Assembly: GCA_028284865.1 (NCBI GenBank)
Contig: JANQQV010000017.1
Coordinates: 62,001-126,000, forward strand
Length of the DNA stretch: 64,000 nucleotides
Direction of reading: 5' to 3'
DNA from: Rhodothermales bacterium
Lineage (GTDB): Bacteria; Bacteroidota; Rhodothermia; Rhodothermales; UBA10348
Both the position numbers and the translations under genes were made by a program. A model generated the notes under the pieces. That model did no database searches. It saw nothing but the letters and a program-made list of their open reading frames with translations, and was not told the DNA's origin. This document shows positions 1-10,366 of this stretch, piece after piece. The first letter of the stretch is position 1; every line of letters begins with the position of its first letter.

Positions 1-557
1 ATCGTCACACCTGCCTGGGCCGCATCCACGATCACAAAGCTGTCTCCTCCATAAGCCGTGTCGACCCGCAGTGTACCTATTCCAGGAACGTTTAACTCGG
101 CGTCGAGCCGGTCCGCAAAGGAGGGGACATTGGTGATCTGAACACGCTCAGCCTTCCCATTGCGGCACGTCGCTTGGACTCTGACCAATCCTCCCGGAGC
201 TTCGAGTGTCAACGTTGTTTCGGGCTCGGTCATCGGGAGGATTCCCGTGTCCAGAAGCGCGGTGGCCACACACATCGAGTTGGAACCCGACATGGGAGGC
301 GTGTCGGCAGGTTCCATGATGATGAAGCCCATGTCCGCGTCGGGATGTTTCGGTGGAACGAGCAGATTCACATGCCGAAAAACTCCGCCTCGTGGCTCAT
401 TCAGGACGAAATTACGCAGCGTATCGTCCTTCGCGATGAAAGAACGCTGTTCCCAGATCGTATCACCGGGAGGCGGTGCAACACCACCTACAATGACATC
501 GCCCACTTCACCTTCAGCGTGTACGCTGACAATGTGTACTAACTTTTCAGTTCTCAT
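1..557 (-). CDS. Proline racemase / hydroxyproline epimerase family protein (3' end cut by window)
   Basis: The N-terminal 185 residues are present and the C-terminus lies beyond the left edge. The start [17 protein letters not shown] and the segment [18 protein letters not shown] match the proline racemase/4-hydroxyproline epimerase/trans-3-hydroxyproline dehydratase family. In the classical racemase the first catalytic residue is the Cys of an MCG motif; here that position is Ser (MSGSN), as in a recognised Ser-type subgroup, so plain proline racemase activity is less likely than an epimerase or dehydratase role. The second catalytic residue is outside the window. It is last in a leftward gene run that includes two Pro-peptide hydrolase families. 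The family is confident; the substrate is open. Confidence 0.85.
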   Translation of the reverse strand, partial: MRTEKLVHIVSVHAEGEVGDVIVGGVAPPPGDTIWEQRSFIAKDDTLRNFVLNEPRGGVFRHVNLLVPPKHPDADMGFIIMEPADTPPMSGSNSMCVATALLDTGILPMTEPETTLTLEAPGGLVRVQATCRNGKAERVQITNVPSFADRLDAELNVPGIGTLRVDTAYGGDSFVIVDAAQAGVT

Positions 558-621
558 GCTGAAAAACAATCATTGAAAGACTGAGTGAACGCGGTTGAAA
601 GAGCTGGACCTGGGCTTCGAC

Positions 622-2430
622 TCAGTACGTACCCATCCTTCCTTTCAGTGCCGCAGCGCCACCAACGATCGGGATTTCGATCGATGTGGCATCGAGGTCA
701 ACTTGAAGCTCGGAGCCGGGGGCTGGCCAAAGCGTGAAGTCGCGATCAGAGGACATGATCATCAATCCGATTTTCTGGCCTGCTGGGATGACTTGATCAT
801 CCGGCTGCAGCTCAAACTCGAATTCGACGAACTCACCCGGCGTCAGGGGAGTGCTCTCGGTCATGGACTCGGCATTCTGCGGATCAAACCATCCTCGCGT
901 AATAATGCCACCGCGAGCCCGGCGACCTTCTGTCCAGGGCAGGGAAACCAGCCAGACGGAGAAGTTCACGGCTGGCTTGTTGGCAGCCAGCCGCACCTTC
1001 ATGGTAGCCGTTCCAGAAATATGCACGTCCTGGGTCAGCTCCGGTGTGACATAAAGCAGACGGTGGTTCGTGTACTCAGCCTGGGCAAGAGACTTGCCAC
1101 TGAAGGAGACATTGTCCACGATCGTTTCGGCGCCCTGTCCCGTGGGCTGCTCGAGGGACAGTTCCGCCGTGTACTGACCGCCTTGTGTTGGGTACAGGCG
1201 CACGCCTTCGGATTCGGGATTCGGGTAGTCGGCGTACGGCGTGGGCTCGAGACGCTCGTCGCCTTCGCGCGTGATCCATGCTTTCGGGTCGTTCTCGACA
1301 CCATTCTCAACATCGTAGAGATAGCGAGTGAACCACTTGTTCATCATGTCGAGTGGCGGAGGACCACCATGGCCTCCCTGGTGGAAGTACATCTGCACAG
1401 GGACCTGGCCTTTGAGCGCTTCCACGATCCGCACACTGTGCTCTGGCATCACATTCCAATCATTGAAGGCGTGAGCCATGAGGGTTGCCGCTTTGACGTT
1501 CTCGATCACATTCAGATAGTCACGGCCGGCCCAGAACTCATTGTAGTCTCCCGTCACGCGGTCCATCCCTTCGGCATATTCGCCGTCCCGGATGGTAGCG
1601 TTGCAGTAGTCGCGACGATCGCTCTCGCGGCTGTGGATGAAGTCGTATAGCACGTCGATGTCTTCTCCAAGGAAGCCACCGGGATGGCGAATCAGGCCAT
1701 TGGAGCGGTAGTAGTGCCAGTACGAGGTGTTCGGTGCAATGGGGATGATGGCTTTCAGTCCATCTACACCCGTCGTCGCAGCCGCCAGTGGGAGCGTTCC
1801 GTTGTACGAGGTCCCTGTCATGCCCACGTTACCGGTTGACCAGTCGGCAACGACTTCTTCGCCGCCAACGGGAGCCGTGTATCCTTTCGCACGACCATTG
1901 AGCCAGTCCACCACGGCTTTTGGAGCCAGGGATTCATTGATGCCGCCAACGGTCGGACAACCCTGCGACTGGCCCGTCCCAGGAGACTCAGAGTGGACCA
2001 CGGCAAAACCACGCGGCAGCCAATCCGACACATACCCCGTCGAAATACCGGGGCGCGTACGCGGAGAGAAGCCTTCGAACTTCTCCTTTTCCGGTGGGAC
2101 TGCACCTACTTCGTGTTCGACATCCCAGAAGAGATCTCCCAGGCCAGCCGTGCCCGAATAATAGGGGCTCGTACCATAGACCACGGGTACTTTCAGACCT
2201 TCGCTTTCCGTCTGGGCCTGGCGTACGACGGAAACGTGTACGCGGTCCAGCTCGCCATCGCCGTCTGAATCAAACTCGGTCTCCACCCAGAGCTGCTCAC
2301 GAATCCAATCGGATTCATCGTTGAACGCATCGACCACTTGGGCCATGCCATTCTCGAAAACGGGACCAGTCTGAGCGAAAACGGGCTGGATCAGGAAGGT
2401 TGCCAGAAGCAACAAGGGAAGGCGTTTCAT
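622..2430 (-). CDS. S15-family X-Pro dipeptidyl-peptidase / CocE-NonD hydrolase, secreted
   Basis: A 602-residue protein with a signal peptide (start MKRLPLLLLA, probable cleavage after VFAQ at residue 20). The alpha/beta-hydrolase nucleophile is visible as GTSYNG (Ser about 208). The Asp in AFNDWN (about 324) and the His in GGHGG (about 354) complete the triad, and a C-terminal jelly-roll typical of S15/CocE enzymes follows. Known S15 members release X-Pro dipeptides or hydrolyse esters. I chose the Met at 2430 because it begins the signal peptide; an upstream in-frame start at 2532 would bury it. It lies 64 bp before the proline racemase-family gene on the same strand, which suggests co-transcription and use of Pro-rich peptides (inference). 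Confidence 0.88.
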   Translation of the reverse strand: MKRLPLLLLATFLIQPVFAQTGPVFENGMAQVVDAFNDESDWIREQLWVETEFDSDGDGELDRVHVSVVRQAQTESEGLKVPVVYGTSPYYSGTAGLGDLFWDVEHEVGAVPPEKEKFEGFSPRTRPGISTGYVSDWLPRGFAVVHSESPGTGQSQGCPTVGGINESLAPKAVVDWLNGRAKGYTAPVGGEEVVADWSTGNVGMTGTSYNGTLPLAAATTGVDGLKAIIPIAPNTSYWHYYRSNGLIRHPGGFLGEDIDVLYDFIHSRESDRRDYCNATIRDGEYAEGMDRVTGDYNEFWAGRDYLNVIENVKAATLMAHAFNDWNVMPEHSVRIVEALKGQVPVQMYFHQGGHGGPPPLDMMNKWFTRYLYDVENGVENDPKAWITREGDERLEPTPYADYPNPESEGVRLYPTQGGQYTAELSLEQPTGQGAETIVDNVSFSGKSLAQAEYTNHRLLYVTPELTQDVHISGTATMKVRLAANKPAVNFSVWLVSLPWTEGRRARGGIITRGWFDPQNAESMTESTPLTPGEFVEFEFELQPDDQVIPAGQKIGLMIMSSDRDFTLWPAPGSELQVDLDATSIEIPIVGGAAALKGRMGTY

Positions 2431-2600
2431 GATGCGTATCCGGATGGGGTGGCGGGGCATTAGAACCAAAAGGCAACTAGGACTAACAGTCACAAGGACA
2501 AGGGGGCCCGGTGTACGGTGGGGCCAGGACACAAAGATGCACTGCTGTCTCGATCATCAGACCATGAGACAGCCAGATAAAAAGCATTCTAGGGAACGAA

Positions 2601-3746
2601 TCAACGCGATGTTGTCGGGGCAATCCGGACAATGCCGGCACCGTCTGCATCTCCGTCGAGGCCCAGATAGATCGCGCCATCAGGACCCTGGCGAATGTCG
2701 CGAATACGACCGTGGCCTTGATAAATGGTCTCTTCGCTCACCACGCTTTCTCCGTCCATGGTCAAGCGCGCGACCTGCTGGCCCCGGAGACCGCCGACGA
2801 AGAAGTTGCCCGTCCATTCTGGAATGAGAGTGCCCGTGTAGATGAGCATGCCCGATGTTGCAATCGAAGGCACCCAGTAGTGAACCGGGTCGACCAGGCC
2901 ATCACCTTGCGTTGCGTCGTGCAGATTGTCACCGCCGTAGTTCACGCCATAGCCGACAACTGGCCATCCGTAGTTGGCTCCCTGTTCGACCAGATTGAGT
3001 TCATCACCGCCTTGCGGGCCGTGCTCATTCAGCCAAAGCCGTCCGGAGGCAAAATCATAGGCCATACCTTGGGAATTGCGGTGTCCGTAGCTCCAGATCG
3101 AAGGTTCGGCACCATCCTGGCCAACGAATGGATTATCTGACGGGATGCTTCCATCATCATGAATCCGATTCACGGTACCGTGGTGATTGGAGAGATCCTG
3201 AGCCGAGTGGTTGGCTTGATCCCCATTGGGATTGTCCTGTCGGTCTCCGACCGTGATGAACAGGTATCCTTCGTCGTCAAACACCAGCCGGGAGCCGTAG
3301 TGGCCGCGGCCGCGTGAGTCAGCAACCCAGATGTCTTCAACATCAACCAGTGCCATGCCGTCGAGGCGCCCGCGGGCCACGACCGTGGTGGAGTTGCCAT
3401 CCAGCGGCTTCGCGTAGGACAGATATACGAATCCGTTGGATTCGAACTCCGGGTGTAGCGCTACGTCCAGCAAGCCGCCCTGTCCACGAGCATGGACCTC
3501 AGGCACACCGCTGATGGACTCGGCCACCAGTTCACCGTCTTTCACCATGCGAAGGCGACCATCGCGTTCGGTCGCCAGAATGTCCCCATTCGGGAGGAAT
3601 GTGAATCCCCAGAGGGATTCGAGACCTTCAGTGACCACTTCCACGTCCAGATCGACCAGATCGGTGTCGATGGAGGTGGGCTGTGAGCAGGCCATCAGGG
3701 CCGTGGATCCTGCCACCAGGAGCAGGGCAAACGTGCGGAGCAACAT
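2601..3746 (-). CDS. PQQ-dependent sugar dehydrogenase-like lipoprotein (GSDH/YliI family)
   Basis: A 381-residue protein with a lipoprotein signal ending LMAC (Cys20), so it is probably anchored in the envelope. The body matches the six-bladed beta-propeller of soluble glucose/sorbosone dehydrogenases: LWGFTFLPNGDILATERDGRL near residue 45 for blade 1, then HGPQGGDELNLV and NYGWPVVGYGVNYGG, the usual PQQ-side segments. Family members oxidise aldose sugars using PQQ. The natural substrate cannot be read from sequence. It sits between the S33 and S15 hydrolases, leftward, in what looks like one transcription unit. Confidence 0.87.
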   Translation of the reverse strand: MLLRTFALLLVAGSTALMACSQPTSIDTDLVDLDVEVVTEGLESLWGFTFLPNGDILATERDGRLRMVKDGELVAESISGVPEVHARGQGGLLDVALHPEFESNGFVYLSYAKPLDGNSTTVVARGRLDGMALVDVEDIWVADSRGRGHYGSRLVFDDEGYLFITVGDRQDNPNGDQANHSAQDLSNHHGTVNRIHDDGSIPSDNPFVGQDGAEPSIWSYGHRNSQGMAYDFASGRLWLNEHGPQGGDELNLVEQGANYGWPVVGYGVNYGGDNLHDATQGDGLVDPVHYWVPSIATSGMLIYTGTLIPEWTGNFFVGGLRGQQVARLTMDGESVVSEETIYQGHGRIRDIRQGPDGAIYLGLDGDADGAGIVRIAPTTSR

Positions 3747-3830
3747 GACGATTCCGGGATGGGATGGGAAGAGGAGAAACGGGTATCATTCCCTAACTAT
3801 CGGTGCACCTGGTTCGTTTCCGTCGTGAAT

Positions 3831-4811
3831 TCAACGACTCTCGACATCGGCCAGAAAAGCGGAAACGAGTCCAGCTACCATGGCCGGTCGTTCTACGGGA
3901 GCTCCATGTCCCGCCCCCGGGATGACCTCGACATGGGCCTCGGGCATCATGGATGCGAACATCTCCATCGTCACCGGCCGTGCCTCATCGAATTCGCCCG
4001 AGACGATCATCACAGGGACGTCGATTTCATCCAGGCGATCACGCCGGTCGTAGTTGAGCAACGTACCCGTTGCGGTGAACTCAGTGGGTCCCCACATGGT
4101 GTTGTAGACCTCCGTATTGCCTGAACCCATCTCACACTCTGGGACGGGCTGTGTGCCAAGAGGCGTCATGAAGCGGGCGTAGAATGAGTCTGTGGCTGCG
4201 ACATAGTCCGGATGGTCGTAGTCCTCGATGGCTTCGTACTGGCGAATGGTCTCCTGCAAGTTTCCGGGCATGGTGGAGAGGAGGTAGTTGGCGTCCTCAA
4301 CCCATACTGGCGTGCTGAGAAGCGGGCCAGCCAGTACGACACCTCCGATGCCCTCCTGCGCGCCTTCCAGTACGTATTCGGCTGCAACCGCTCCACCCCA
4401 ACTCCAGCCCATCAAGTGGACCGCGTCCAGTCCAAGTGTATTGCGGATGGCATCGATCTCTGTCACCGAGTGTTCAATGTTCCACTGATCGCGAAGCCCG
4501 GGCCGATCCGACCGTCCCGTCTCCAGCTGATCGTAGCGGATCACAGGTCGATCCAGGATTTCGTTGTCCATCAAGCCGAATCCGCAGCTGGTGCCGCCCG
4601 GTCCGCCGTGGATCAACAGGAGGGGCGTGCCATCGGCGTCCGGATTGGAGATCTCATAGAACACGTTGCCCCCTGGAACGGCTACCTGGCCGGTTCGGGT
4701 GATTTGTCCGGTTTCTGGGTTCACCCGCTCCTCTGGAACGAATTCAGACGAACAGGCGGGCAGAATGATCAGCGCGGCGGTCGCCGCCAACAAAGGGAAA
4801 GTGATCTTCAT
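3831..4811 (-). CDS. Alpha/beta hydrolase lipoprotein, proline iminopeptidase-like (S33)
   Basis: 326 residues with a lipobox LPAC (Cys20). HGGPG (68-72) is the oxyanion motif characteristic of prolyl aminopeptidases, DQLETGRSDRP resembles the family DQxGxGRSxxP segment, GWSWGG carries Ser137, GEFDE holds the Asp and GAGHGAP the His. Known relatives cut N-terminal Pro from peptides. The lipobox indicates an envelope location, so periplasmic peptide trimming is likely. Its start codon overlaps the stop of the upstream ThuA-PQQ gene by 4 bp (4808-4811), indicating translational coupling. Confidence 0.87.
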   Translation of the reverse strand: MKITFPLLAATAALIILPACSSEFVPEERVNPETGQITRTGQVAVPGGNVFYEISNPDADGTPLLLIHGGPGGTSCGFGLMDNEILDRPVIRYDQLETGRSDRPGLRDQWNIEHSVTEIDAIRNTLGLDAVHLMGWSWGGAVAAEYVLEGAQEGIGGVVLAGPLLSTPVWVEDANYLLSTMPGNLQETIRQYEAIEDYDHPDYVAATDSFYARFMTPLGTQPVPECEMGSGNTEVYNTMWGPTEFTATGTLLNYDRRDRLDEIDVPVMIVSGEFDEARPVTMEMFASMMPEAHVEVIPGAGHGAPVERPAMVAGLVSAFLADVESR

Positions 4812-6871
4812 CGACGATAGCGGATTCGGGTGAGTTTGGCGTCTTCGTTTCGGGTATTCCAGGATTCGCCGTATTCAAGTACGTACAGCGCCCCATCCGG
4901 GCCGAACTCCATGTCCATGGGCCGGCTCCAGTCGTGATCAGGTAGGAAGGCCTGCATGTAGCGGTAGTCCCCTTCGTCATCCACGGAGACGAGCAGCAGT
5001 TTGTGACGCATCCATTCGTACATGATCAGCTTTCCCTCAAAGAAGTCGGGGAATGACGGCGCACCGGTCGCGTCGGCACGGAATACCGGACCGGCCATGG
5101 CACTTCGCCCGCCGGACTCGAGAAGCGGGTGGTCCAGGGTGGCTGCGTACGGATAGTGGATGAACGCAGGCTGGGCAGGGGGCAGCACGACCGAACCGGT
5201 GTTGTTCGGAGAATCATTCAACGGGGCGGCAGGATCGAACCAGCCTTTTCCGGATGCGCTGGCAAAGTCCCAGTCCTGATAGGCTTTGTTGTCTGCGATG
5301 AACAGCGGCCATCCGAAGAAACCAGCACTCCGCGCCTGATTGACTTCGTCGTAACCGCGCGGCCCACGGATATCGGACGCATCGCTCGCATCGGGACCAA
5401 TCTCGCCCCAGTACAGCCAGCCCGTCTCCGGATCGATGGAAATCCGAAATGGATTCCGGTTGCCCATCACGTAGATCTCGGGACGACCTTCGGCCGGGTC
5501 CTCGAACAGGTTGCCCTCAGGAATGGAGTACGAACCGTCAGCCTCCGAAGTGATTCTAAGGATCTTGCCTCGAAGGTCCTGCGTGTTTGCCGAGGTCCCT
5601 TGAGCATCGAACGGGGAGCGTCCGGGGCGTTCATCAATCGGGCCGAAACCGTCTGTTTCGAAGGGGTTGGTGTTGTCGCCCGTGGACAGGAAGAGCGTCC
5701 CGTCCGGGCCGAATTCCAGTGATCCTCCCGCATGACAGCAGGTTTCACGCTGGGTTCGAACATCCAGCATGGGGATTTCGGATGCTGGATCAATCCGGTT
5801 GCCATCAAATGCGAACCGGGATAGTCGATTGACGGACGAGTCGAGTGGGGAGTAGTACAGGTATAGGTGCTGGTTCTCCTCGAATGCCGGATCCAGGGCA
5901 AGACCGAGGAGCCCATCCTCAAGCCCGTAGGCGACCGGCATCTCGTTGACCATGTCCACGGATCCGGAGGCCGGGTCCACCAGATGAATGCCCCCCGAGC
6001 GCTCGATGAACATCACCCGTCCATCAGGCAGTGTGGCAAGCTCCATGGGTTCATTGAGATTGGAAGCCAACTCGTCGACCACGAATTCCCAGTCGAAAGG
6101 CGCCAGTCCGGATTCAGGCGTTCCGGTTCCGCCTTCCATGACCCATGCCAGTCCAGCCGATACCATCTCCAGAAAAGCGGCCTCTTCCCATGATTCGTTG
6201 GTGTGTCCGGGTCCGATATAGAGGGAGCGGCCACCATCGAATTCGTGGTACCAGACGATAGGATGGGAATCGCCCTCAGAAACGTCATTTCCAACATCAT
6301 ATGACGTTTCGTCGATGCTGATCAGAGGGATGATGTCTGGATTGACGAACCGGATGTTGTACCACTCGTCTGTGCGAACCCATCGCTCAGGCAGATGGCT
6401 GACCACGGGGTGATCAGGATCCAGAACGTCCAGGGCGGCTTCCTGGATGTGCGGGTGATTGACGAAATAGCCGCCAACCAACTGCCCATACCAAGGCCAG
6501 TCATACTCGGTATCGCTTGCTGCATGGATCCCCAGATACCCTCCACCTCGCTGGATGAACCGCTGAAAAGCAATCTGCTGGGGATGATCGAGAATATCTC
6601 CTGTGGTGTTCAGGAAGACCACGGCATCATATCCCGCTAGATCATCCTCGTTGAAGACTGTCGGATTCTCAGTGGTATCGACTTGGATGGCAGCCGACGT
6701 GCCCAGCTCAATAAGGGCCTCCTTGGCCAGAGGGATACTGCCGTGGCGAAATCCCTCGGTATGGGAGAACACGAGAACGCGAGCAGGTTCGGAGGTACAG
6801 CCCGATGGAACAGCGACCGCAGATACAGCGATCAGCAGAGCAACAAGCAAACGGACAGAGGAATGGGACAC
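4808..6871 (-). CDS. ThuA domain fused to PQQ sugar-dehydrogenase propeller, lipoprotein
   Basis: 687 residues. The lipoprotein signal ends VPSGC (Cys25). Residues about 31-250 form a ThuA-like (trehalose-utilisation, class-I amidotransferase-like) domain, with VLVFSHTEGFRH near the start and GIHAASDTEYDWPWYG in the middle. Residues about 265-680 form a GSDH-type PQQ beta-propeller (LPDGRVMFIERSGGIHLV, GDNTNPFETDGF, GPRGYDEVNQA). Similar ThuA-PQQ fusions in Bacteroidota and Planctomycetota often carry PKD or cytochrome c domains at the C-terminus; none is present here. A role in polysaccharide or sugar oxidation is inferred. It heads the leftward run. Confidence 0.85.
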   Translation of the reverse strand: MSHSSVRLLVALLIAVSAVAVPSGCTSEPARVLVFSHTEGFRHGSIPLAKEALIELGTSAAIQVDTTENPTVFNEDDLAGYDAVVFLNTTGDILDHPQQIAFQRFIQRGGGYLGIHAASDTEYDWPWYGQLVGGYFVNHPHIQEAALDVLDPDHPVVSHLPERWVRTDEWYNIRFVNPDIIPLISIDETSYDVGNDVSEGDSHPIVWYHEFDGGRSLYIGPGHTNESWEEAAFLEMVSAGLAWVMEGGTGTPESGLAPFDWEFVVDELASNLNEPMELATLPDGRVMFIERSGGIHLVDPASGSVDMVNEMPVAYGLEDGLLGLALDPAFEENQHLYLYYSPLDSSVNRLSRFAFDGNRIDPASEIPMLDVRTQRETCCHAGGSLEFGPDGTLFLSTGDNTNPFETDGFGPIDERPGRSPFDAQGTSANTQDLRGKILRITSEADGSYSIPEGNLFEDPAEGRPEIYVMGNRNPFRISIDPETGWLYWGEIGPDASDASDIRGPRGYDEVNQARSAGFFGWPLFIADNKAYQDWDFASASGKGWFDPAAPLNDSPNNTGSVVLPPAQPAFIHYPYAATLDHPLLESGGRSAMAGPVFRADATGAPSFPDFFEGKLIMYEWMRHKLLLVSVDDEGDYRYMQAFLPDHDWSRPMDMEFGPDGALYVLEYGESWNTRNEDAKLTRIRYRR

Positions 6872-7040
6872 GGATTCGGCGATGTATGGTTCAGGTGAGC
6901 CAAGCTACCCGGTCAAGCCCGCATCGGCAATGCCTCCGGACTGATGTGACACGAGGATGTCACCTTGTCCAGCGAAATTGAGGTCGATCACTCCTGAGAT
7001 CTACCACGCATTTCTCGCCTTTGTTTTATTCCGCCTGACC

Positions 7041-7628
7041 ATGACCTCCGTCGATTCCCTTCCCCGCTGCGCCTGGTGCGGTTCAGATCCGCTCTACGTT
7101 GACTACCACGACAATGAATGGGGTCGTCCGGTCCACGACGATCAGAAGCTGTTCGAGATGCTGATTCTCGAGGGAGCGCAGGCCGGCCTGTCCTGGATCA
7201 CGATCCTCAGGAAACGGGAGAACTATCGGAAGGCGTTCCACGGATTTGATCCAACGCGGGTGGCCCGCATGAGCGACGAGGACCAGGCGCGGCTATTGCA
7301 GAATGAGGGCATCGTCCGGAATCGCCTCAAGATTGCCTCGACGATTTCGAATGCCCAAGCCTTCCTGACCATCCAGGAAGAATTCGGATCATTTGATTCC
7401 TGGTATTGGGCCTACACAAATGGGAAGGTGATCGATAACGCACCTGAATCCATGTCGGACCTGCCGGCAAAGACCCAGCTTGCGGAGACGATTTCGCGGA
7501 GCCTCAAGAAACGAGGATTCCGATTTGTGGGGCCCACCATCGTGTACGCCTACATGCAGGCAACGGGTATGGTCAATGACCACGTTACGTCTTGTTTCGT
7601 CCGCCAGGAAAGGGCCCAAACGCCCTGA
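7041..7628 (+). CDS. tag: DNA-3-methyladenine glycosylase I
   Basis: A 195-residue base-excision repair enzyme that removes 3-methyladenine from DNA. RCAWCG at the start, YHDNEWGRPVHDD, QAGLSWITIL and GMVNDHVTSC near the end are Tag signatures; the Cys/His at the N-terminus and the His-x3-Cys at the C-terminus match the structural zinc site known in the E. coli enzyme. I chose the Met at 7041 (MTSVDSLPRC) because the 28 upstream in-frame residues have no family counterpart. The gene is monocistronic and is followed by a hairpin and DnaA-box-like sequences. Confidence 0.95.
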   Translation: MTSVDSLPRCAWCGSDPLYVDYHDNEWGRPVHDDQKLFEMLILEGAQAGLSWITILRKRENYRKAFHGFDPTRVARMSDEDQARLLQNEGIVRNRLKIASTISNAQAFLTIQEEFGSFDSWYWAYTNGKVIDNAPESMSDLPAKTQLAETISRSLKKRGFRFVGPTIVYAYMQATGMVNDHVTSCFVRQERAQTP

Positions 7629-7651
7629 CATGCGTGTAGGGGGGCGATTGG

Positions 7652-7859
7652 CCACACTTGTTAATGAAGTGTGGAAAACGTTGAAAAACGCCCAATTTCA
7701 GGTGTTACGGTACCATTACGAAATAGCAGGCTCTCACAAGTCTAAATAAAACAATGGTTTACGACTAGTCGATAGGCCGTTGGATCACAAAATGGCGATT
7801 GGAGCCAAATTCGGAAGGGCTTCCACCTGAAGTGGATAAGGTGTGGAAAACGTGGAAAA
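7652..7859. other. DnaA-box cluster, candidate replication-origin element
   Basis: This intergenic stretch between tag and mreB holds two head-to-tail pairs of 9-mers close to the DnaA box. 7670-7678 (TGTGGAAAA) is followed directly by 7679-7687 (CGTTGAAAA); 7842-7850 (TGTGGAAAA) is followed directly by 7851-7859 (CGTGGAAAA). A further box at 7831-7839 reads TTATCCACT on the minus strand. An 8-bp-arm hairpin (7652-7659 with 7667-7674) precedes the first pair, and the spacer around 7740-7765 is A/T-rich. dnaA is about 2.5 kb away. The boxes are seen directly; origin function is inferred. Confidence 0.5.
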
Positions 7860-7880
7860 CCCGGAAATCGTCGGATTTGC

Positions 7881-9953
<2,073 letters not shown>

Positions 9954-9966
9954 GTGCGCTGAGGAG

Positions 9967-10347
9967 CTACTCGGGTTGGAACAGGGCCATGACGGCGCCG
10001 GCGGGATCCTGGATCACACAGTAGGCTCCGTGCCCTTCCATGTTCTTGACAGGAGTCTGCAGCTTGCCGCCTCTGGCTTCGCACGCCGAGCGTGAGGCCT
10101 CAATGTCGGCCACGTTGACGTACATGAGCCACTGCGAGGGAAGTCCTGCGTTGGTCCCTCTGGCATGACAGACTCCGGAAACCGGCGTACCATCCGCAGT
10201 TCCCATCACGTAGTCGCTGTAATCCCCCATGGAAAGGGGTGTCGCTTTCCATCCCACGACTTCGGCATAGAAATCCCGAATGGAATCGGCGTCCTCGACC
10301 GTGAGGTCAAACCAGCCGACGGTTCCTGGAACAGGGCGTTCACTCAT
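9967..10347 (-). CDS. VOC-family (glyoxalase/bleomycin-resistance fold) protein
   Basis: A 126-residue single-domain vicinal oxygen chelate protein. PGTVGWFDLTVEDADSIRDFY at the start and the terminal DPAGAVMALFQ are typical of the VOC family (often labelled glyoxalase-like or hydroxylase). The two halves form beta-alpha-beta3 modules. Members bind metals and small electrophiles; the substrate cannot be deduced. It ends 13 bp from the convergent upstream gene, and its start lies 19 bp downstream of dnaA's stop on the same strand, so it may be read through from dnaA. Confidence 0.85.
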   Translation of the reverse strand: MSERPVPGTVGWFDLTVEDADSIRDFYAEVVGWKATPLSMGDYSDYVMGTADGTPVSGVCHARGTNAGLPSQWLMYVNVADIEASRSACEARGGKLQTPVKNMEGHGAYCVIQDPAGAVMALFQPE

Positions 10348-10366
10348 GGTTGCGGGGTCGAGCCGA

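Noticed and set aside
595-1650. 351-residue open frame on the plus strand
   Set aside because: Lies opposite the S15 peptidase, which has a signal peptide and catalytic motifs; the plus-strand product has no recognisable motif.
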